From: JAZLFH01 sp045615705
Lineage (GTDB): Bacteria > Bacillota > Clostridia > UMGS1883
Direction: 5' to 3'
NCBI GenBank assembly: GCA_045615705.1
Contig: JAZLFH010000054.1
Location: forward strand, 1-32,764
Length of the DNA stretch: 32,764 nt
Shown here: positions 1-7,724 of the stretch, piece after piece
How positions within the stretch are numbered: position 1 is the first letter of the stretch
How the letters are laid out: every line of letters begins with the position of its first letter
The notes under the pieces: generated by a model
Told to the model about the DNA's origin: nothing
The model's input: only the letters and a program-made list of their open reading frames with translations
Databases searched by the model: none
Position numbers and translations under genes: made by a program

Positions 1-89
1 CATCTAAGAAAGTACTGCAAAAAGTCGGTTTTGTTCCAAACGGTAAAATGGGAGATGAAGGTCCCAGATATGTTTGGAAAGGTTTATAA
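1..89 (+). CDS. GNAT-family N-acetyltransferase, C-terminal fragment
   Basis: Only the last ~28 codons are in the window, in the frame ending with TAA at 87-89. The residues read SKKVLQKVGF, then a short charged stretch, then YVWKGL at the stop. 'S-x-x-V-L-x-K-x-G-F' followed by an aromatic-rich end is the usual C-terminus of GNAT acetyltransferases (the last acetyl-CoA-proximal helix and final strand). The substrate cannot be told. A hairpin terminator follows about 50 bases later, so this is the end of a transcription unit. An overlapping ORF in another frame (31-234) has no family features and was not called. Confidence 0.7.
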   Translation, partial: SKKVLQKVGFVPNGKMGDEGPRYVWKGL

Positions 90-137
90 ATTCCGGTTTT
101 ATATGATAAATCGTATATTTTTTTGCTCGAAAAAGCC

Positions 138-171
138 AAAAATCCTCGTTTTAAGAAACGGGGATTTTTTT
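138..171 (+). terminator. Intrinsic terminator after the GNAT gene
   Basis: AAATCCTCG and CGGGGATTT form a 9-bp stem with one G-U pair around a TTTTAAGAAA loop, followed by a run of T. Confidence 0.7.
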
Positions 172-245
172 GAAGTAATAAGTAACAGTAAATATGGAAG
201 AAGTAAGGTAAAAATCGCTTGCGGTTTTGTTTGAAATTGAAATTA

Positions 246-274
246 TTGATTTTTTAAAAGTAATATGCTAAAAT
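246..274 (+). promoter_or_regulatory. Sigma-A type promoter for the acyltransferase gene
   Basis: TTGATT (246-251), a 17-nt spacer and TAAAAT (269-274). It lies about 50 bases upstream of the ATG at 323, which has a consensus AGGAGG at 308-313. Confidence 0.55.
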
Positions 275-322
275 TTGCTTAAATGATAAAAAAACAACAC
301 GAATAAAAGGAGGAATAAAACA

Positions 323-1432
323 ATGGAGTTGAATGTAAAACATCGTGATGTAAGTTTAGACCATCTGCGTGGGTTTGCGATGATTTGGGTTATATTTATT
401 CATGTTTTGTTTTGGGGAAAATTTTTTCCTGATGGATCTGCTTATATATTCAAATCGTTTCTTCTGTTTGAAATGCCTCTGTTCTTTTTTATTACAGGTG
501 CAAGTAATAGTATGGGAAAACACTATCCTTATTTTAAATTTGTTGAAAAAAGGTTTGAGCGTTGTTTAATACCCTATTGGATATATGCTTTGATTTGTGT
601 AACACTTTCTGTTACAAAAAATGCTTTAAAAAAACAAATTGGACTTTTTTCTGCTTTGAAAATATTTGCTTCATGGGTGTTGCCTGTTAACTGTCAGATT
701 TCTTCAGTGCCACGCTCAACTTGGGCACTTTGGTTTATTCCCGTATATCTATGTATTGTATTAATGATACCGCTTTTTATAAAATTGAAAAAAACAAAAT
801 ACTCATTGCTCTTTCTTTTGGCTTTAGGTTTTGTTTTTTTGGGCACGGCAATTCTTAATACGGGTTGGATACAAAATGTTTTGTTTTATTCGATTTGGAC
901 ATATATTGGATTATTTTATAACGATATAAAAAGCTATAGAAAAAAGAACCAAATTAAAGCCATTATATTCACAATTATTATTGCGGGTGTTTCAATTATT
1001 TCTTTGTACGCGTTGTACAAATTAGGATATAGTATGGATATGCAAAGCAATAAATTTCCACCGAATATTGTTTTCTTTTTCTTTTCGTTTGCAACTATGC
1101 CATTTTTATATTTAATTCATCCTTTATTAGAATTAATACTTAAAAAAATTGACGGATTAAAATATACAGGCAAAATTTTCAATACATATTGTTCAAAAAG
1201 TATGACTGTATTTTTATATCAAACGATTGCGTTTGACATCTCACTTTATATATTGAACTATATAAATATAGGCGATTCTGTTTTATCTACAATATGTAAA
1301 ATTGTTTTATGCTTTTTGATTACCGTTCTGTTATGCGGTATTTTTGGGATCACTTTTGGCAAAATAGAATCTTGGTCAATAATATCTTATTTAAATAGAG
1401 ATGAAAAAAAGAGGAATCTTTTACATAAATAA
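323..1432 (+). CDS. Acyltransferase family 3 integral membrane protein
   Basis: 369 aa. The N-terminus DHLRGFAMIWVIFIHVLF is the hallmark of the acyltransferase-3 family (OafA/NodX-like): D13, R16 and H27 match the conserved Asp, Arg and His of the first membrane helix. About ten hydrophobic segments follow, and the C-terminus is short and basic. Family members move acetyl, succinyl or similar acyl groups from the cytoplasm to surface sugars or other envelope molecules; the substrate here is unknown. The start is set by AGGAGG at 308-313, ten nt before the ATG. The gene has its own promoter and no co-directional partner, and an alkaline phosphatase gene with a separate promoter follows. Many AT-rich codons and poly-Phe stretches, consistent with a membrane protein. 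The family is confident, the substrate is not. Confidence 0.85.
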   Translation: MELNVKHRDVSLDHLRGFAMIWVIFIHVLFWGKFFPDGSAYIFKSFLLFEMPLFFFITGASNSMGKHYPYFKFVEKRFERCLIPYWIYALICVTLSVTKNALKKQIGLFSALKIFASWVLPVNCQISSVPRSTWALWFIPVYLCIVLMIPLFIKLKKTKYSLLFLLALGFVFLGTAILNTGWIQNVLFYSIWTYIGLFYNDIKSYRKKNQIKAIIFTIIIAGVSIISLYALYKLGYSMDMQSNKFPPNIVFFFFSFATMPFLYLIHPLLELILKKIDGLKYTGKIFNTYCSKSMTVFLYQTIAFDISLYILNYINIGDSVLSTICKIVLCFLITVLLCGIFGITFGKIESWSIISYLNRDEKKRNLLHK

Positions 1433-1447
1433 AGAAAATCATTCTGT

Positions 1448-1476
1448 AAAGACAAAAAAACCGTCCCTTTGTCTTT
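1448..1476. repeat. AT-rich inverted repeat after the acyltransferase gene
   Basis: AAAGACAAA (1448-1456) and TTTGTCTTT (1468-1476) are perfectly complementary across an 11-nt loop. No clear T-run follows, so it is only a possible weak terminator or processing signal. Confidence 0.35.
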
Positions 1477-1540
1477 CGCTCATTGAATTAAAAAAATATT
1501 TGAGTCGGTCTTACACTATCCAAACAGCAATTGTTATGTA

Positions 1541-1569
1541 TTGACAACATTTTATTGATACAATATAAT
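1541..1569 (+). promoter_or_regulatory. Consensus sigma-A promoter for the alkaline phosphatase gene
   Basis: Perfect TTGACA (1541-1546), a 17-nt spacer and perfect TATAAT (1564-1569). The expected start is near 1576, with GGAGGG at 1592-1597 before the ATG at 1603. No Pho-box-like direct repeats are evident, so phosphate control is not supported by what is visible. Confidence 0.85.
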
Positions 1570-1602
1570 TTATAATGTAAAGTTAGTTTTTGGAGGGTTT
1601 TT

Positions 1603-4317
1603 ATGAAAAAGATAATTTCAGTAGCTTTAGTAATTTTCTTAATGTTTGCCACATTCGGATTTAACTCAATTGCTAAAGAAAGCGAAACAAAAATCAAAAA
1701 TATCATCTATATGATACCTGACGGCGGGGGTACAGTGCCATTCCAACTTGCGAATTATGTAAATGAACAGGGCGGATTATACGGCAATGAAAAATATCCG
1801 AATGTTTCACAAACAAATCCCGGCAGTTTAGAAATTTTGGATTATGTTGTAGCAGGTGTAACTACATATTGTGCAAACTCGGAGGTTACCGACTCGGCAG
1901 CAGCAGGTACAGCACTTTCTTCGGGCTACAAGACAAATACGGGTTATCTTGGATTGGATACTGACAAAAAGCCGCACGCAAGCATTTTGGAGGTATGTAA
2001 AGGACTTGGTAAAAAAACGGGTATGGTTACTACATACGACTGGTCAAATGCAACTCCCGCAGCATTTTCGGCACATGACATTTCACGCTCGAACAATGCT
2101 GTGTTATCAGAACAAACTGTAAACAAAGGATTGGATGTTGTTCTCGGAATAGGATTCGGTGCATCAGGATGGGGTAGCATAAAAGAAGCCGAAATTCGAG
2201 GATACAATATAATAAACAGCAAATCAGACCTTGATAATGTAAAAAAAGGTGATAGATTGTGGGGAAATCTTGAATCAAGAGAATTCCCGTATGATGTAGA
2301 TAATAAAGAAACAACAGTAACTTTGGCGGAAATGACCCGTGCGGCGATTACCGCACTTGCGGATGCAGATGAAGATGGATTTTTCCTTATGGTTGAGGGA
2401 AGCCATATTGACGGTGCGGGACACGAAAACGGAACAATAAATTCAGTTGGCGAAATTCTTGCTTACGAATCAGCTTTTGAAGAGGCTCTCAAATTTGCAA
2501 AGGGCAGAGATGACACAATAGTTGTTTCTGTTGCTGACCATGACACAGGCGGTATGGAATTGCCGACTGACACAACCGCTTTGATTGAAAAAATTAAAAA
2601 CAGAGATAGTATTACAGCCGATGATGTTACTTGGACAAGTAAAAATCATACCGGAAGAAATGTTGCACTTTCGATTTACGCACCTGAGGGCGTAGAGTTA
2701 CCAAAGGGAATAAATCCGGATGCAAAGGACCCGTTTAACGACAACATAATTGATAATACAGAAATAGCACCGTATTTAATAGAACTTGTCGGCGGAAATT
2801 TTGAAGCGGAAACAGAAAAATTGTTTGTTGATGTAACCGATATGGGAACATACGATACAATTTATGAGTTGTTTAAATTTAATGACAGCGGTGCAACAAT
2901 AGAAAGAAATGCCGCTTATGCATTTTTTGGCGGAGAAGTTGTTGATTTGGACGGGCAGACATCTGTATATGTAGGCGACAGATTTTATGTTCCGCAGAAG
3001 TTATTGAATATACTAAACGGCAAAGAAGAAGCTGCTCCGATGAGTTTGAATATTCCGGTAATGGAGGTTGAAGCATTTTTGCAACTTGACTCCTTGGGAG
3101 AAACAAGCCTTAAATTCAACATCAAGAACCTGATAAACGAACAAATTTCGGGATATTTGGAATTTACATATCCGGAAGACTTGAAAAACTTAGAAAAAAT
3201 TGATTTCGGAACAATTGAGGCACTTGGAAAAACAACATTTAATGTTAATGGTGATTACAACAAGGATGGTTTTAATTGCAGTTACAAGATTACTCTTGAT
3301 GACGGCAGACAGTATGACTTCGGTTCAAGTATAGCCGGCGGAAACGGTGATGCAGGGTCAAAGGTTGTAGGATTTTTGTACGCAAAACCAAAGTCGTCCG
3401 AAATTAAAATTGACGGTATTTTGGACGACCAAAGTTGGCAGGAGGCAAAGACAACAGTCTGCGACAGCGTGGATATGCTTGTAGATATGGAAAATTGGAA
3501 GGGATACAGGGATTTGTCGGGTTCATTTGCAATGACTTACGATGAAAAGTATTTCTATCTTGGTGTAACGGTTACCGATGAAGTTTTCACAGTACCTGTG
3601 GCGAGTGGCGGAAGTATATCAAAAAGCGACTGTGTAATGTTTGGAATTTATGATGATTCGGAAGGTTTGTTTGACCAAAAGAATGCAGGAAACAGTTTTG
3701 ATAAATTCCATTTAGGCTTTACGGAAGAAGGACCGATGGTACACCGCCAATTCCCTGGACCCGGTAAAGGTGATAGAGGCGTAATAGAACCATGTGAAGA
3801 TTGCCAAATGGAATGTACTCATGATGGGGATAATACAACATACGAATTAAAAATTTCATGGAATAAACTTTTCAACTACGATTACACACCTGAGGTCGGT
3901 AAAAACTTGGCGTTCGGCATATTATTCCTCGACAATGACGGAGACGGAGTCAGAGGATGGATGGAGTATGGAAGTGCGGTCAACACCGAATATAATGTTA
4001 ATAAATTTGTAAAACTTTATATGTTGGGAAATGAAAATGAAGAAGAAAGCACAGGCTTAAAGGTTTATTATAATGACGAAAAAATAAATTTTAACCATAA
4101 ACCGTTTATATTCAATGACAGAACAATGGTTTCGGCTGATGAGTTTATGAAACACACAGGGATAGAAAAAGAAATAACAGTCGGACAATTTATGGGAGAT
4201 ACGGCAGTTCAGGCTGTTGATGGCGTAGTCTATGTTCCTGTACGAGCTCTTTGCGAAGAATTTGGGGCGATTGTTGATTGGAAGGACGAAACAAAAACTG
4301 TTATAATTACTCATTAA
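1603..4317 (+). CDS. Secreted multidomain alkaline phosphatase with CBM9-like and stalk domains
   Basis: 904 aa. A signal peptide (basic KK, hydrophobic core ~4-20, probable cleavage near 24) is followed by an alkaline-phosphatase domain (~30-400). Its motifs are MIPDGGG (metal ligand D40), TDSAAAG (96-102, nucleophile S98), VEGSHIDGAGHENG (~264-277), VADHDTGGMEL (~310-320) and SKNHTG (~346-351), matching the metal ligands of the PhoA family, so the enzyme should be active. The C-terminal half is unusual: a stalk-like stretch (~443-470, VYVGDRFYVPQKLL), a beta-rich Ig/NEW3-like region (~485-585), a CBM9-like domain (~592-806, KIDGILDDQSWQEA and YDEKYFYLGVTVTDE) and a C-terminal copper-amine-oxidase-N 'stalk' domain (~819-904, VYVPVRALCEEFGAIVDW). 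Family members hydrolyse phosphomonoesters outside the cell. The extra domains suggest wall or glycan attachment (inference). Single-gene unit with its own promoter and terminator. Confidence 0.9.
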   Translation: MKKIISVALVIFLMFATFGFNSIAKESETKIKNIIYMIPDGGGTVPFQLANYVNEQGGLYGNEKYPNVSQTNPGSLEILDYVVAGVTTYCANSEVTDSAAAGTALSSGYKTNTGYLGLDTDKKPHASILEVCKGLGKKTGMVTTYDWSNATPAAFSAHDISRSNNAVLSEQTVNKGLDVVLGIGFGASGWGSIKEAEIRGYNIINSKSDLDNVKKGDRLWGNLESREFPYDVDNKETTVTLAEMTRAAITALADADEDGFFLMVEGSHIDGAGHENGTINSVGEILAYESAFEEALKFAKGRDDTIVVSVADHDTGGMELPTDTTALIEKIKNRDSITADDVTWTSKNHTGRNVALSIYAPEGVELPKGINPDAKDPFNDNIIDNTEIAPYLIELVGGNFEAETEKLFVDVTDMGTYDTIYELFKFNDSGATIERNAAYAFFGGEVVDLDGQTSVYVGDRFYVPQKLLNILNGKEEAAPMSLNIPVMEVEAFLQLDSLGETSLKFNIKNLINEQISGYLEFTYPEDLKNLEKIDFGTIEALGKTTFNVNGDYNKDGFNCSYKITLDDGRQYDFGSSIAGGNGDAGSKVVGFLYAKPKSSEIKIDGILDDQSWQEAKTTVCDSVDMLVDMENWKGYRDLSGSFAMTYDEKYFYLGVTVTDEVFTVPVASGGSISKSDCVMFGIYDDSEGLFDQKNAGNSFDKFHLGFTEEGPMVHRQFPGPGKGDRGVIEPCEDCQMECTHDGDNTTYELKISWNKLFNYDYTPEVGKNLAFGILFLDNDGDGVRGWMEYGSAVNTEYNVNKFVKLYMLGNENEEESTGLKVYYNDEKINFNHKPFIFNDRTMVSADEFMKHTGIEKEITVGQFMGDTAVQAVDGVVYVPVRALCEEFGAIVDWKDETKTVIITH

Positions 4318-4334
4318 TAGATTATAATTACAGT

Positions 4335-4367
4335 AAAAAGGGGTGTCGCATTGCGACACCCCTTTTT
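4335..4367 (+). terminator. Terminator hairpin of the GTGTCGCA repeat family (copy 1)
   Basis: Perfect 16-bp arms: 4335-4350 and 4352-4367 around a single T, with core GGGGTGTCGCA/TGCGACACCCC and A/T flanks that provide the T-run. It is followed by an 18-nt tail, TGGAAGCAAAATAGTGCA, that recurs after copy 2 near 15630. Confidence 0.85.
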
Positions 4368-4495
4368 GAGTTGGAAGCAAAATAGTGCAGAATGGAAAAC
4401 CTCGTTATTATATGTCAATTTACAAAAGTTTTGTTAATAAGTACTGCTTTCCTCGTGAGGAAAAACTAAATGAACTAAAATATTGTAATTTTGTG

Positions 4496-4524
4496 TTGAC
4501 AAAACACTATATATAGTATAAAAT
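4496..4524 (+). promoter_or_regulatory. Promoter of the ZTP riboswitch-pflBA unit
   Basis: TTGACA (4496-4501), a 17-nt spacer and TAAAAT (4519-4524). The predicted start near 4531 is just upstream of the first aptamer stem at 4536. Confidence 0.7.
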
Positions 4525-4535
4525 AAGACCATAAT

Positions 4536-4632
4536 TTATCCTGCAACTGACGGAACATAGGTTACTATGGGGGAACAGGATAAAAAATTGAGCCGACCGT
4601 CTGGGCATCCTGTCTTTTTGGATGCCTTTTTT
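4536..4632 (+). promoter_or_regulatory. ZTP riboswitch (pfl motif) with intrinsic terminator
   Basis: Stem 1 is TTATCCTG (4536-4543) with CAGGATAA (4576-4583). Stem 2 is CATAG/CTATG (4556-4569). The conserved 3' segment GCCGACCGTCTGGGCA starts at 4592. GACGG (4548-4552) is complementary to CCGTC (4598-4602), as expected for the pseudoknot of this class. GGCATCC (4604-4610) pairs with GGATGCC (4620-4626), followed by six T, giving a terminator that shares the 3' end of the aptamer. Known biology: the pfl motif binds ZTP/ZMP, which accumulates when 10-formyl-THF is short, and binding normally turns expression on by preventing termination. It was first named for its location upstream of pfl genes. 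Confidence 0.93.
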
Positions 4633-4656
4633 GTTTACAAGAAGGGTGGATTTTTT

Positions 4657-6879
4657 ATGAATGCTTGGAGAAATTTTAACGAAGGCGCTTGGACTAACGA
4701 GATCAATGTAAGCGACTTTATTCAGAAAAATTATAAATCATATATGGGTGATGCTTCTTTTTTGGAAGGGGCAACGGAAAGAACAAAAACCGTTAAGTCA
4801 AAGTTAAACGATCTTTTAGTCAAGGAAAATGAGAGAGGCGGAGTCTTGGATGTTGATACCGATAAAGTTTCATCGCTGCTGAGTTATGCTCCGGGATACC
4901 TTGACAAGGAAAAAGATATAATTGTCGGGTTGCAAACTGACGCACCTCTAAAAAGGGCGGTAAATCCATTTGCCGGTTATAGAAATGCTCTCCAAGCATG
5001 TGATGCATACGGATATGAAATGGGCGAAAATGTTAAACAGGAATTTAAGTACAGAACCACACATAATACGGGTGTTTTTCGTGCATATACAGATGAAATG
5101 AGAAAGGCAAGGCATGTTGGCATATTAACAGGTCTTCCTGACGCATATGCGAGAGGCAGAATTATCGGAGATTACCGCAGAATTGCTCTTTACGGAATGG
5201 ACTATCTTATAGAGCAAAGAAAAAATGACAAACGCAATTTGGGACTTGAAGATATGGATGAAGAGAATATCCGCCTGATTGAAGATGTTGCAAAGCAACT
5301 TGAATTTATGGAGCAACTTAAAACAATGGCTATGGAATATGGTTACGATATTTCAAAGCCTGCACAAAATGCAAAAGAGGCCATACAATGGCTGTACTTT
5401 GGATATTTGGGGGCAATAAAAGAACAAAACGGAGCAGCAAACAGTATAGGTCGTATTTCTGCCTTTATTGACATTTTTATAGAACGAGACATGAATGAAG
5501 GCACTTTAACAGAAATTGAGGCACAGGAACTAATAGATGATTTGGTAATTAAATTAAGACTTGTACGACATCTTCGCACTCCCGAATACAATGAGTTGTT
5601 TGCAGGAGATCCCGTATGGGTAACCTGTTCTTTGGCAGGCGTAGGGGAAAACGGCACACCTATGGTTACAAAAACCTGTTACAGATTTCTTCAAACATTG
5701 TATAATCTGGGTTCAAGTGCAGAACCGAATTTGACTGTACTTTGGGCAGAAAACCTTCCGCAAGGTTTTAAAGATTTTTGTGCAAAGGTATCTATTGATA
5801 CAGACTCAATTCAATATGAAAATGATGATGTAATGCGTAAAATGTTCGGATCCGACTATTCAATTGCATGTTGCGTTTCCGCAATGAAAACGGGTAAACA
5901 AATGCAATTTTTCGGTGCAAGATGTAACTTGGCAAAGGTGCTTTTGATGGCTCTCAATGGCGGAAAAGATGAAATTTACGGTGAACAGGTTGCACCTGAG
6001 AGAGAAATATTTTCAGAAGAAGTTTTAGATTATGATAAGGTAATTGATGCTTTCAAATTTTATGCCTCTTGGATGGCAAAACTTTATGTAAACACTATGA
6101 ATATCATTCATTATATGCATGACAAGTATGCGTACGAAAGACTTATGATGGCACTTCATGATGTAAAACCGGAAAGATTAATGGCATTTGGAATCAGCGG
6201 TTTAAGTGTACTTGCTGATAGCCTTAGTGCAATAAAGTATGCAAAAGTAACACCGATAAAGGATGAAAGAGGCATTATAATTGACTTTAAGACCGATGGC
6301 GAATTTCCAAAATACGGCAATGATGATGATAGGGCAGACGAAATAGTTAAATGGATTACAGAGTTTTTCTATGAAGAACTTCAAAAGACAAAAACATACA
6401 GGAATGCAAAACATACTTTATCAATTTTAACCATTACTTCAAATGTTATGTACGGTAAGAAAACCGGTTCAACACCTGACGGAAGAAAGAAAGGAGAACC
6501 GTTTGCACCGGGTGCAAATCCAATGCACGGACGAGATAGTGAGGGGGCGCTTGCTTCGTTAAATTCTGTTGCAAAACTAAATTACGGATGCTGTCAGGAT
6601 GGTATTTCCAATACTTTCTCAATTACCCCGGATGCACTTGGTACAGATGATGACAGAGTTAAAAAACTTACTGCAATTTTAGACGGATATTTTGCACAAA
6701 ATGCCCACCACTTAAATGTAAATGTATTAAATCGCCAAAAACTGATTGACGCAATGAACGACCCTACACTTTACCCGTCTTTGACAATACGAGTAAGTGG
6801 TTATGCAGTAAACTTTAATAAACTTACAAAAGATAAACAACTTGAAGTAATTAGTAGAACTTTCCACGAAAAGATGTAG
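4657..6879 (+). CDS. pflB: Pyruvate formate-lyase (formate C-acetyltransferase)
   Basis: 740 aa. Converts pyruvate and CoA to acetyl-CoA and formate in the anaerobic cytoplasm. The adjacent catalytic cysteines lie in IACCVSAMKTGKQMQFFGAR (C405, C406), and the glycyl-radical site is RVSGYAVNF near the C-terminus (G715). The length fits the family. The ATG at 4657 is chosen because AAGAAGGGTGG precedes it and the protein then begins MNAWRNFNEGAW, as PflB proteins do. The longer ORF from 4567 would translate through the riboswitch and its terminator and is rejected. The activase gene follows after 16 nt. Regulation: ZTP riboswitch in the leader. Formate feeds 10-formyl-THF synthesis, which explains the control by a purine/folate-stress signal (inference consistent with the class). 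Confidence 0.97.
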   Translation: MNAWRNFNEGAWTNEINVSDFIQKNYKSYMGDASFLEGATERTKTVKSKLNDLLVKENERGGVLDVDTDKVSSLLSYAPGYLDKEKDIIVGLQTDAPLKRAVNPFAGYRNALQACDAYGYEMGENVKQEFKYRTTHNTGVFRAYTDEMRKARHVGILTGLPDAYARGRIIGDYRRIALYGMDYLIEQRKNDKRNLGLEDMDEENIRLIEDVAKQLEFMEQLKTMAMEYGYDISKPAQNAKEAIQWLYFGYLGAIKEQNGAANSIGRISAFIDIFIERDMNEGTLTEIEAQELIDDLVIKLRLVRHLRTPEYNELFAGDPVWVTCSLAGVGENGTPMVTKTCYRFLQTLYNLGSSAEPNLTVLWAENLPQGFKDFCAKVSIDTDSIQYENDDVMRKMFGSDYSIACCVSAMKTGKQMQFFGARCNLAKVLLMALNGGKDEIYGEQVAPEREIFSEEVLDYDKVIDAFKFYASWMAKLYVNTMNIIHYMHDKYAYERLMMALHDVKPERLMAFGISGLSVLADSLSAIKYAKVTPIKDERGIIIDFKTDGEFPKYGNDDDRADEIVKWITEFFYEELQKTKTYRNAKHTLSILTITSNVMYGKKTGSTPDGRKKGEPFAPGANPMHGRDSEGALASLNSVAKLNYGCCQDGISNTFSITPDALGTDDDRVKKLTAILDGYFAQNAHHLNVNVLNRQKLIDAMNDPTLYPSLTIRVSGYAVNFNKLTKDKQLEVISRTFHEKM

Positions 6880-6895
6880 GTGAAAGGAATTTGCT

Positions 6896-7609
6896 ATGGA
6901 TGGTTTTATTCATTCGTATGAAAGTCTTGCGGCAGTCGATGGTGATGGATTAAGATATGCGGTATTTATGGCGGGATGTCCGCTTCGGTGCGTGTACTGT
7001 CATAATCCTGATACTTGGAATATGAAAGTAGGTACAAAGATAAGCGATATAGAGTTGTGCCAAAAGTTAAAGCGGTATAAACCGTATTTTAAAAATGACG
7101 GCGGTGTTACTTTCAGCGGTGGGGAACCACTTATGCAAGCAGATTTTTTAATTTCGGTGTCAAGGTTATTGGAAAAAGAAGAAATAAGATATGCGGTTGA
7201 TACTTCCGGAGAAATACCTCTTTCATCTACGGTTAAAGAAGTTTTGAAAAATTCACAAATGGTACTTTTGGATTTAAAATTTTCTGATAATGAAAATTAC
7301 AAAAGGTACACGGGAAAAGATATGGAAAATGTAATTAAAACATTGAATTATCTTGAAGAAATAAATAAAAAAACCGTAATAAGAACGGTTGTTGTTCCGG
7401 GCATTAACGATGACGAGAATATATTAAAAAGTTACATTCCGTATATTAAGGGTAAAAAATGCGTTTCAAAATATGAGATTTTGCCGTTTCATACAATGGG
7501 ATTCTTTAAATATGAGAATTTAGGCATAGAAAATCCTTTAAAAGACACAAAGGCACTTGAAAATAAAAGAAAGACAGAACTTCAGAATTTTGTAAACGAG
7601 TTGCTTTAA
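6896..7609 (+). CDS. pflA: Pyruvate formate-lyase activating enzyme (radical SAM)
   Basis: 237 aa. Uses a [4Fe-4S] cluster and S-adenosylmethionine to place the glycyl radical on PflB. The cluster motif CxxxCxxC is GCPLRCVYCHNPD (C28, C32, C35). VTFSGGEPLMQ is the usual SAM-binding GGE segment, and TVVVPGINDDE and KYEILPFHTMG are typical of PflA C-termini. The length is typical. GTGAAAGGAA lies upstream of the ATG. Cotranscribed with pflB (16-nt gap), its substrate. The N-terminal MDGFIHSYESLAAVDGDGLR matches PflA rather than other glycyl-radical activases. Confidence 0.96.
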   Translation: MDGFIHSYESLAAVDGDGLRYAVFMAGCPLRCVYCHNPDTWNMKVGTKISDIELCQKLKRYKPYFKNDGGVTFSGGEPLMQADFLISVSRLLEKEEIRYAVDTSGEIPLSSTVKEVLKNSQMVLLDLKFSDNENYKRYTGKDMENVIKTLNYLEEINKKTVIRTVVVPGINDDENILKSYIPYIKGKKCVSKYEILPFHTMGFFKYENLGIENPLKDTKALENKRKTELQNFVNELL

Positions 7610-7666
7610 AAATACTTGTAATATGGCTTAACTTAATAAGTTAGTTACTAAAAGTGTAATAATAGT

Positions 7667-7695
7667 TTGCATTTAATACATTTAAGGTGTAAAAT
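7667..7695 (+). promoter_or_regulatory. Promoter of the SLH/glucosaminidase gene
   Basis: TTGCAT (7667-7672), a 17-nt spacer and TAAAAT (7690-7695), with GGTG just before the -10. It closely resembles the uvrB promoter at 9076-9104. A 15-nt palindrome, TAACTTA-A-TAAGTTA, lies upstream at 7629-7643. Confidence 0.6.
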
Positions 7696-7724
7696 ATAAG
7701 AGGTTTAGGAGATGAATTTTAATT

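Larger units (their letters stand above)
4318..4656 (+). other. 339-base intergenic region before pflB
   Basis: Contents in order: the repeat-family terminator and its tail (to about 4388); a 7-bp dyad TTTCCTC-GT-GAGGAAA at 4448-4463 of unknown role; a promoter at 4496-4524; a ZTP riboswitch with terminator at 4536-4632; and the pflB ribosome site (GAAGGGTGG, 4641-4649). No gene is needed to explain it. Confidence 0.7.

Noticed and set aside
31..234. 67-aa ORF at the left edge
   Set aside because: It overlaps the end of the GNAT gene in another frame and runs through that gene's terminator.
4057..4380. Minus-strand 107-aa ORF and a similar one at 15502-15687 with alike N-termini (LLP-x-QK-x-VSQ)
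   Set aside because: The likeness comes from the shared hairpin repeat and tail, not from a protein family; no ribosome site, and both overlap real genes antisense.
4420..4470. Possible Rex operator (TTTTGTTAATAA) and TTTCCTC-GT-GAGGAAA dyad upstream of pflB
   Set aside because: Only half of a Rex consensus is present, and the dyad has no T-run and sits well upstream of the -35; noted but not supported as an operator or terminator.
4567..4656. 30-codon N-terminal extension of pflB
   Set aside because: These bases are the ZTP riboswitch and its terminator; a strong ribosome site precedes the ATG at 4657.
7629..7643. TAACTTA-A-TAAGTTA palindrome after pflA as a terminator
   Set aside because: AT-only weak stem without a following T-run; could equally be chance in AT-rich DNA.
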